The notes under the pieces are model-generated. The model had not been told where the DNA came from. It saw nothing but the letters and a program-made list of their open reading frames with translations, and made no database searches. A program made the translations under genes and the position numbers. This document shows, piece by piece, positions 56,886-64,000 of a DNA stretch of 64,000 bases (position 1 is its first letter; each line of letters opens with the position of its first letter). Where the stretch lies: contig CADCXA010000066.1 in NCBI GenBank assembly GCA_902806565.1, forward strand, positions 1,674,001 through 1,738,000. Reading direction: 5' to 3'. The stretch is from Hypoxylon rubiginosum (lineage: Eukaryota; Ascomycota; Sordariomycetes; Xylariales; Hypoxylaceae).

Positions 56886-59208
56886 TTCCACAGGACATGG
56901 CTGGTGGCATAAGTATGAGATTGGAATTGTTTCTTTCAATACTGCCCTATAATCTCCTTGCTACCTTATGACTCACCCTTTCCCGATGCCGACAATCGGC
57001 CTATTGGACGAACTCGAGTCCAGCATTGGGCACCTTTATATGATAGGCATTGCAATTCTGTTTAATCAATTTCCATGTAACCTTTCGCTCAAATGCTGGT
57101 TGTTCTCCCCTAGGTACCTAGATAGGTAGATTCCCCGGCTCGGTTCTCGCAAGGGGGTATGCAGCGAGAAAGCTCATGCGTTAATAGAACCGGCTGTCGC
57201 CTATAGATAGGTCCTCTTAGGTGGAAGCGAATATCGCCATTCCGTATGATATATAGCATCGACCGTATATCTTGAGCGATACATGTTGCACGATGGCGGT
57301 GCTGTTAGGTGCTTCATATACGCATCATCCTGGGATCGATCTCCATAAAGACACCCATGACGCATATGAATCTGTTGACTATCTATTTCAGCCCATATGA
57401 ACAAAACCAATACCTCAGGATCGTAATTCAGACCCTCGAACTATAGGGGGCATGCTTGTGATAAAGCTTGTTACCTTCTTAGCTTACATTGCCCTGTCAT
57501 CTAAAACTCCTCACTATGCCTGTCTCATTCATTTCTTAGAATCAAGCAAGTGTAAGCTATATACATTAAGATTCCCTTATACTATGTATGTAAAAATATT
57601 CTTAAACACTGCTCTAGTTCACTGAGCACTCTCCCCTTAAGGTTGACGAAGGAACCAAGACTCTAACCTCGGGACACAGGAACTAGGACATATCCCCAGA
57701 CACAGCAGGTATCTCTTCATTTTCAATGGCCAGTATCGTTGATAGAGGATTCTCGACTTGATAAACCCAATTATATCACTTAAGTACTCATACCTGAGCT
57801 CCTGGTTAGAATGTGAAATGAATATATGGATAAGTGTATATACCTACAACACATGAGAGTAATCTCATTTGAGGTGGAGAGGCAGATGGGAAACCTTTGA
57901 GATTAGTTTCATTATGATTGACTGGCTCTCACGCGGAAATTTGCAATAGGTTTCGAGCACATTACCTATCAGTCACTGAATCCATTCTTTTCAGCTTATC
58001 CTTTGCCTTATTGCTGCGATTATTACGGCTGGTTGGCGACGATAAGACGGAGATAGATGGCATCGAAGATGTAAGCCATAATAATCCTCGGTTTTACGTC
58101 ATATGTTTGTTGTCAACTAGTTGTCGACCACAGAGTAATCTTTGTTAACCTAACCCCTTTCTCGCGAAGGAGGCTGACTGGGGTCCACTAGGCTTCTTAC
58201 CTCGTTTCATGACGGCTAGCACTGATGTGAGCAATTCCGTACCTTGATCTAACCTAACTACCGGCGAATAAACGCATAGCAATACGCGAAATATGACGTT
58301 GCTGGCTATCTCTTATGTGTTACTAGATCAACTCGATGAAATAAGCGAAAACTCATTTAAATCCTTGCTCCCGCGTGGGTGGACAGATAGTGTTCTAGTT
58401 AAGTTTAATCCTTCATCCTAATACATACCACAATCGCAAATGAAATCTAAATCCTACTGCCGATCCCTTATGTCGTAGATACAGAATTGATTTCTATCTG
58501 AAATCAGCCTCGTTTCTACAGTGATGTCACTCCGATCTGCAAAGACTCTTTCGTTCCTAAATCCTAACGACGAGGGGCTGCGTGTTGTAACTTCGGTCAG
58601 CTCTCCTTTGGCGACCAACGCGACAGTCGGGTAAGAAGTCTCAAAAACTGTTGGAAGATTCAAGTGGGTAATAGGGTAAGAAATTATCCAACTTCCATAA
58701 TTAATATTCAAAGTCTCACAAGAACGGTACTTGATGCTCCCTTTCCAGCTTCCCACGCGTTCGTGCCAGATGGTGGGGGATCTGCACCAACGCAAACGCA
58801 CTCAGCTGCGGGAGCGCTAGGCGGATCTGCATCTACGTCACAATCAGGGCGGATCAGCAGGTACCAAGACATATTTTTAGAATTCGTCTAAATCAGCAAC
58901 TTATTCCGAGCTTGAGGCTGTTGATTACTTGCAAGCTGGCCAATTCCTTCCATACGGCTGGTGTCATGGCCTATGTAAATGTGCTGAAAGACTCGGGCAT
59001 CTGAGCAGGAAACTATTGTGATGTACATTAAGTAAGATCTATTCCGGGCCTACACGCTATAGATCGAGATGCGATCGTCAGGGTCCGGACGAGGATAATA
59101 AAGTCGTGAGAATATCCTTCCATCTCGGTCACCGTTCAGATGGAGATCATCTAGGAAACTTATCTTTCTATCGTCCTTACTTCATATCATACCTAGCCCA
59201 CTAATATA
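56886..59208. other. AT-rich intergenic region
   Basis: About 2.3 kb with no coding signal. It contains a CTAGGTACCTAGATAGGTAG copy of the recurring motif at about 57109-57130. The right end must contain the promoter of the GH128 gene. Confidence 0.5.
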
Positions 59209-60111
59209 ATGGTATTGCTTCAAAACTTTAGGCGTATTGCCTGCCTTGCAGCTTGCGTCTTTCTAGCAAGCCCTGGCCGGGCAATGCCGGTCGAGACATC
59301 CGATACAATATCTGAGCGCGGCTCTAGTAGTGGAAAGCGCATTATTCTCTGGGAGACGAGTTTAACGAGTGAACTCAAGAGTATCCCCGGCCTTTTGTCT
59401 GCGGCAACTGCCCTGGGCTCATCAGGCGTCATCAAGTCGGTCACCAACTGGGAGACGAAGCGGCCAGACGAGGTGCCCAAGAAATTTCCTTACCGGCCTA
59501 TGGTCCGCACGCCCCAGCACCTAGAGGGCGACAACTGGAAAAACCTCATCTCCGTGGTGTCGAGCCAGAAGAACACCATCGTGCACTTCTACAACGAGCC
59601 GGAGCGCAACGGCATCCAAGCGTCCGACGCGGTCGCCAGCTGGCGGCAGAAGATGCTCCCGCTGCGGCAGAAGTACGGCGCGAAGCTCGCGGGGCCGGGC
59701 TGCGCCAGCTCCGACGAGGGCTCCGCGTGGCTGCGGACGTTCATGGGGATGCTGGCAGACGAGGAGAAGCCCGACTACCTCAACCTACACTTCTACACCC
59801 TCCCGAGCAACCCGTGCGACCAGGAGATCCGGAACGCCGAGAGCTTCTTCTTCGAGAAGCACAAGACCTACAACCTTCCCGTCATAATAGGCGAGATAGC
59901 GAGTACCAGCCGCGACGGCGCCCAGGTGGTAGAGTTCACCAAGGAGGTGTCGAAGTGGCTGGACCAGCCGGCCCAGAGCTGGGTTGTCGAATACGGCTTC
60001 TTTGGCGTGTCTACCGGCGTGGATGATAATTTCGTGAGTCCGGCTGCGCAGATGCTCGATTCCAAGGGTGCTTGGACGGACCTTGGTAAATGGTGGATTG
60101 GAGCGAGCTAG
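59209..60111 (+). CDS. GH128-type glycoside hydrolase (Glyco_hydro_cc), secreted
   Basis: Intronless 300-residue protein. A signal peptide (about 1-25, RRIACLAACVFLASPGRA) is followed by a short linker and a single TIM-barrel domain of the Glyco_hydro_cc family: RIILWETSLTSELKSIPGLL, then the catalytic acid/base Glu in IVHFYNEPERNG and the probable nucleophile Glu in PVIIGEIASTSRDG. LAGPGCASSDEGSAWLRTFM, YLNLHFYTLPSN and EYGFFGV are also typical. The family contains beta-1,3-glucanases and wall proteins linked by alkali-sensitive bonds, so action on fungal wall glucan is likely. No GPI signal or CBM is seen. Confidence 0.88.
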   Translation: MVLLQNFRRIACLAACVFLASPGRAMPVETSDTISERGSSSGKRIILWETSLTSELKSIPGLLSAATALGSSGVIKSVTNWETKRPDEVPKKFPYRPMVRTPQHLEGDNWKNLISVVSSQKNTIVHFYNEPERNGIQASDAVASWRQKMLPLRQKYGAKLAGPGCASSDEGSAWLRTFMGMLADEEKPDYLNLHFYTLPSNPCDQEIRNAESFFFEKHKTYNLPVIIGEIASTSRDGAQVVEFTKEVSKWLDQPAQSWVVEYGFFGVSTGVDDNFVSPAAQMLDSKGAWTDLGKWWIGAS

Positions 60112-61667
60112 ATAAGAGTGGGCTAGGAGTTGGGGAGAGGGGTGTTTGGGATTACTCAGCGAAGGCGTTTTAGTGTACAAGTCCACGACAAGGGGCTGCA
60201 TCTTCTTGATGGATTTCCATAACTTCGAAAATTCTTTGTATTATATTGAAAAGCCGTCCAAGGCCGAAAAATAACTACTTTCTAACTCATTTTCACCTTT
60301 CCCGACTGCGTAGATCGATATGTTGCTGTGAAACCTCGCGACCTACTTATTTTCATTGCTCACGGTTATGAAATCAATGGGCACTTCTTCTGATACCTAG
60401 TACCTGAGAAATATTCGTGTTCTACAGTCTACTCCCTTTCTGCACGGACCGCGATTCAGTATCGAACAGATTACGAGAGGGGGTTACTTCCGGACATCCT
60501 GCCTGCCTAGGAGCCCAGCATCCATACATACCTAGACAACGGACTTTATTGAACCATTTCTGCTATTCTAGCCGAAGTTCGCCTAAACACCTAGCACGAA
60601 GCAGCTGGTAGATGTTAACGGGATCTGAGAATGGAATCCCGAGCCTCGCTTAATTTTTATACTAGTGGTGATAGATCGCACCGGATCTTAAGACTTAGGT
60701 CGAACACATGCAATTTTTAATATCCCCGGTTTTTATACACCCATGATGGAAATCATGGAAAATCCTGATGAAACCTCAAGGGACCGAGTGATCCAGGGGT
60801 ATGGAACCCCGATTTTCTCACGGCTTGCCGCGGGGGACCTGTCGCGGGGGAACTGTCGCGGGAGGTCTTTCTAGAACACATGTTCTCGATGGTAGATGTC
60901 ACGAATCGCAAGCCCAACTATTGGACTGCAGCGAAAGTACAACTAATCAGAAGCTGAAAGGCGAATCATCCGTTCGAAATATATTCACCCGCACCAATGC
61001 CCCTGGCTGTCCTGGCTATCGAGTTCAGCGAACCTGGAGGCTCATCTTAGATCTACCCCATCTACCACATGGCCCAAACTCTTAGGTCAGGGCCTCGGGC
61101 TTAATGCGAATCAAGCGTACGTGTTCGGCTCGTCGGGAATTTTTACATTATTCTAGAAAATTCAAATAATCATTCGATGCTAAGATCTAGCCAACGATCT
61201 ACCCAGCCACGCATGAAAACACCGTCATATCGTACCATTTCGCCTCACGGCCATCTGGCGCTCGCGTGATTTAGACCGTCTAGAAGGACTTGATAGGTAG
61301 GTATGGCAGTGCCGACAAGACCGGTAACGCCCGGGACACATAGTTATCGTGATATACCCTGCGCTAGAATTTTTCTCTCAGCATTTAGTCTGAACCTTGA
61401 CAGGTGACCCCACAACGCGGGACGGGAAGGTAATGCATTCATCATGGGTAAGTAAGGGGTTTAAAGCTTTGGGGGCCTTTTCGCCATCCGATGGGTATAA
61501 GTCTAAGATCTGAATTGAAAGCTCTATTTTCGAGGAATCACCAGCATTAGCATCCTGCCTTGACTGATCGCTTTTATTAACTGCCTACCCTCTATCACAC
61601 TATACGATTGCGCTGTACTTATCCTACCCGTGCCCAATTCCAGTGGTAGTTTGTTAAATCAGCCGTC
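60112..61667. other. Intergenic region
   Basis: About 1.5 kb without a supportable gene. It contains a 14-bp tandem repeat at 60829-60865 and the flavohaemoglobin promoter near the right end. Confidence 0.5.
60829..60865. repeat. Short GC-rich tandem repeat
   Basis: Two full 14-bp units (CGCGGGGGACCTGT, then CGCGGGGGAACTGT) and a partial third. It stands out in AT-rich DNA; function unknown. Confidence 0.7.
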
Positions 61668-62987
61668 ATGGCTCTTAACTATAAGGAGACGAAATTAGTC
61701 ATCGACACGATTCCCGCTCTACGCAAACATGGAGAGCACATATCGACCGTCTTCTACAAGACGATGCTTCGCGACCATCCAGAGCTCCATAACTACTTTA
61801 ATAGCGTCCATATGAGCTCTGGGGCACAGCCACGCGAACTCACGAAGCTCATATTGGCTTTTGCGTCTAATATCAGCAACATCAGCGAGCTCGTTCCGAA
61901 GTTGGAAAGAGTAGCGAACAAACACGTATCGTTGAATATCCAACCGGAGCACTATGACATCGTTGGAAAATACTTGCTGCGCGCATTTTCTGCTGTTCTC
62001 GGCCCAGCAGCCATGACCCCTGATGTCCAATTAGCTTGGATGCGCATGTATACAGTCATGGCAAAAGTCTTAATGGGCAGAGAAGCCCATCTTTACCGCG
62101 AGTTCGAAAACTGGAAGGGCTGGAGAAAATTTATGATATACAGCAAGAAGAACGAGACGTTGGAGGGGAACATTGTCTCCTTCACCCTGAAACCAACCGA
62201 CGGAAAGCCCTTGCCATCCTTTATGCCGGGACAGTACACCACTCTGAGACTTACGGTTCCTGGCATGAAATATGCGCAGCTCAGACAATACTCCCTGAGC
62301 GATGCGCCGAGCCACGACTACTACCGAATTACTGTTAAGCGGGACCAAGGATCAAACTGGGACTACGCTGGGCAGGACGACGCCATGACTGTGTCATCTG
62401 CCGCCACCAGCGCATCGGATAGCAGCCTCGGAAGCTTACACCCGGGTCGGCCCGGTATTGTGTCGAACTCACTCATTGACGAGTTCCACGAGGGGGGCAC
62501 AATTGAGTTGACACATCCGGCGGGTGTTTTCCAACTAGACACCAACATCGACAACTCTATGCCCCTCGTCCTTATTTCTGCTGGCGTCGGCGTCTCGCCC
62601 CTCATGGCAATGCTGAACACTGTAGCGGAAAAGCAAATGAACAGACCAGTGTCGTGGATCCAGGCCTCGCGACATGACGCGCCATTCCAAGCAGATGTCA
62701 ATAGCATTGCCAAGCGACTCCCGAACGTGAGAACCAAGTTCTTCAAGTCGAGACTGTCGGACAGCGACGTGCTATCGTACACGTCGTCATTCGACAACGA
62801 CTTCCTGTCCCTGACGGCTGAGGATCTGTATCTTAGTAACGGCTCCACGGAATACAAGATCTGCGGACCCGAAGACTTTATGATGCAAGCGTCCAGCCAT
62901 CTGGCGAGACAAGGAGTGAAGCCAGAAAGAGTGCAGTTTGAAGTCTTTTCTATCGGTAGCTACGAGCTTAACAATTCGAACAGTTGA
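61668..62987 (+). CDS. Flavohaemoglobin (nitric oxide dioxygenase)
   Basis: Intronless 439-residue protein in the usual three-domain order. The globin (1-140) has Tyr B10 in STVFYKTMLRD, Phe CD1 in LHNYFN, Gln in AQPRELTK, and proximal His in NKHVSLNIQPEHY. The FAD domain (about 150-285) has the RxYS motif in LRQYSLSDAPSHDYY. The NAD(P)H domain has VLISAGVGVSPLMAMLNT and the C-terminal KICGPEDFMM. It oxidises NO to nitrate using O2 and NAD(P)H, in the cytosol or mitochondria, protecting against nitrosative stress. A 20-residue Ser/Ala-rich insertion (SSAATSASDSSLGSLHPGRP) in the FAD domain is longer than usual. A 1.5 kb upstream gap leaves room for stress-responsive control. Confidence 0.95.
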   Translation: MALNYKETKLVIDTIPALRKHGEHISTVFYKTMLRDHPELHNYFNSVHMSSGAQPRELTKLILAFASNISNISELVPKLERVANKHVSLNIQPEHYDIVGKYLLRAFSAVLGPAAMTPDVQLAWMRMYTVMAKVLMGREAHLYREFENWKGWRKFMIYSKKNETLEGNIVSFTLKPTDGKPLPSFMPGQYTTLRLTVPGMKYAQLRQYSLSDAPSHDYYRITVKRDQGSNWDYAGQDDAMTVSSAATSASDSSLGSLHPGRPGIVSNSLIDEFHEGGTIELTHPAGVFQLDTNIDNSMPLVLISAGVGVSPLMAMLNTVAEKQMNRPVSWIQASRHDAPFQADVNSIAKRLPNVRTKFFKSRLSDSDVLSYTSSFDNDFLSLTAEDLYLSNGSTEYKICGPEDFMMQASSHLARQGVKPERVQFEVFSIGSYELNNSNS

Positions 62988-63614
62988 CGAGTCGAACAGT
63001 ATGTGGCCCCACATGATTCCAGGGGCCACCAACTACATATACGTATGAACTGCCACCCCCAGCATCAATATCCCCAGTACGCCCGCCGGATGCCTACTAC
63101 AGCGAGGCCCCCATGACCCCATAGCGCGTGGGGCCGAAGAAGACACCGGATACCTGGCTCGATACCTGCACCGCAGTGGATACTGTACGACTTATACACA
63201 ACTTCCAAGGTTCCTAGAGTCCGAGAGAAACCCCGAGTAGTGGTTGTGAGGAGGCTTCACCCGTCGGGCAACAACCACAGCGGAAAGGGGCTTTACGACC
63301 TGATTTGAAAACGAATGCGAGAACTATACGAATGAACTTTTCATTTTGCTTATGGTGTCGTGCATTTGAGGCCGCGGGATTATTATAAGGGATGCATCAA
63401 TGCCGTGAAGGTCTCATGAGACCCCAATAACACTTCGTCTCGGTCATTTCCCGGTCATCATAGAGTGAATGGGATGCGAAAACTATAGAATTAGGAGCAT
63501 ATGCATTTAACATGATGTTTAAAAATATACACATGCCAATCTCACCACACTTCCGGAGTTTTCATGGCATATAACGATTCAACGTCTGACAACTATGACG
63601 TCCTTCTCGCCTTT
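62988..63614. other. Convergent intergenic region
   Basis: 3' flanks of the flavohaemoglobin gene and the partial SET-domain gene; no gene recognised. Confidence 0.5.
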
Positions 63615-64000
63615 TCAGTTTCCGCTAATGGCTGCTTTCTTCTCCCGCTCCGTCAGTTCGTGACGCAATTGGTGCATTCCTGCTAGATAATCCTGATCGT
63701 CCCCAGCATATCGTACCCACAGGTCCTCGCACAACTCAACGTACTTCCTCGCCCCCACTAGCTCCCCGACGCGCATAAACGCTCTAGCCACGACGCCATA
63801 GTATACGAGTTGCTGGGCCTCTAGCTTCTCATCGTGTATCAAGGACTCCATCTCGTCTGCGAGCTGATTGACCGTGGGCTCCGTAAGATTGGCTTTGCCG
63901 GTGGCGCCGTCGTTCAGCTCGTGGTAGATATCCAGAAGTCGCTCCCGATGCTTGTCCGAGGCGGCTCTTTTGCTATTGGAAGAGGCGCAGAGTGAACATG
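63615..64000 (-). CDS. SET-domain protein, C-terminal part (runs off the window)
   Basis: Partial: only the last ~128 residues lie here; the gene continues past 64000. The visible part starts with the post-SET cysteines (C-S-L-C), then the helical region RAASDKHRERLLDIYHELND, NQLADEMESLIHDEKLEAQQ and a final ERE-rich tail. Such CxxC plus helical tails follow the SET domain in fungal SMYD/TPR-like methyltransferases. The assignment depends on the short cysteine motif and tail character, so it is tentative. Confidence 0.65.
   Translation of the reverse strand, partial: CSLCASSNSKRAASDKHRERLLDIYHELNDGATGKANLTEPTVNQLADEMESLIHDEKLEAQQLVYYGVVARAFMRVGELVGARKYVELCEDLWVRYAGDDQDYLAGMHQLRHELTEREKKAAISGN

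Noticed and set aside
1..64000. CRISPR arrays, bacterial operons, riboswitches, phage or plasmid origins
   Set aside because: No regularly spaced repeats or prokaryotic signals were seen; spliceosomal introns and fungal gene content show a eukaryotic chromosome.

Overview
The window reads as nuclear DNA of a filamentous ascomycete (Pezizomycotina, most likely a sordariomycete; this placement is inference). Reasons: short introns with GTRNGT/CTAAC/YAG signals, Zn2Cys6 regulators, a HET-domain gene, an AA9 LPMO, a fungal-type NRPS, an isocyanide synthase-TauD fusion, and fungal housekeeping genes (SKI2, CSM3/SWI3, PEX16, a complex I accessory subunit, flavohaemoglobin). Most gene models were built by hand from splice signals, with reading frame checked across each junction.

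Layout. 1-14 kb: a small GPI-anchored-type secreted protein, a TPR-SET protein, SKI2 (minus), CSM3/SWI3 (minus), and a divergently transcribed complex I 21-kDa-type subunit. 14.6-20 kb: a seven-exon Zn2Cys6/Fungal_trans regulator (minus) and an F-box/beta-propeller protein (plus). 20.3 kb: a tRNA-like element. 20.7-24.6 kb: an EthD-domain gene, an AflR-like Zn2Cys6 regulator and a DHA14-type MFS transporter, each carrying an in-frame stop and/or frameshift, so this looks like a decaying metabolite cluster. 26.2 kb: an AA9 LPMO. 27.4-41.8 kb: an intact dimodular NRPS (A-T-C-A-T-C), a 2-oxoglutarate/Fe(II) dioxygenase, a SAM methyltransferase, a heavily deleted cytochrome P450 and an intact ACMSD-like amidohydrolase. 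These look like a metabolite cluster in which the core synthetase survives while the P450 (and possibly the nearby regulator and transporter) has been lost. 42.9-52 kb: a HET-domain gene, PEX16, an isocyanide synthase-TauD fusion whose TauD half lacks its iron-binding HxD segment, and a frameshifted F-box-like gene. 54.4-64 kb: a C2H2 regulator, tRNA-Met(CAT), a GH128-type secreted glycosidase, flavohaemoglobin, and the 3' end of a SET-domain gene running off the window.

Intergenic DNA is AT-rich and contains a recurring CCTAGGTAGG-type motif, one MITE-like element with 13-14 bp perfect inverted ends (38.67-38.85 kb), and a roughly 0.4 kb segment bounded by degenerate direct repeats (42.44-42.84 kb). 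The strongest themes for a second look are the selective decay of secondary-metabolism genes, the uncharacterised dimodular NRPS locus, and the TauD half lacking its metal site.
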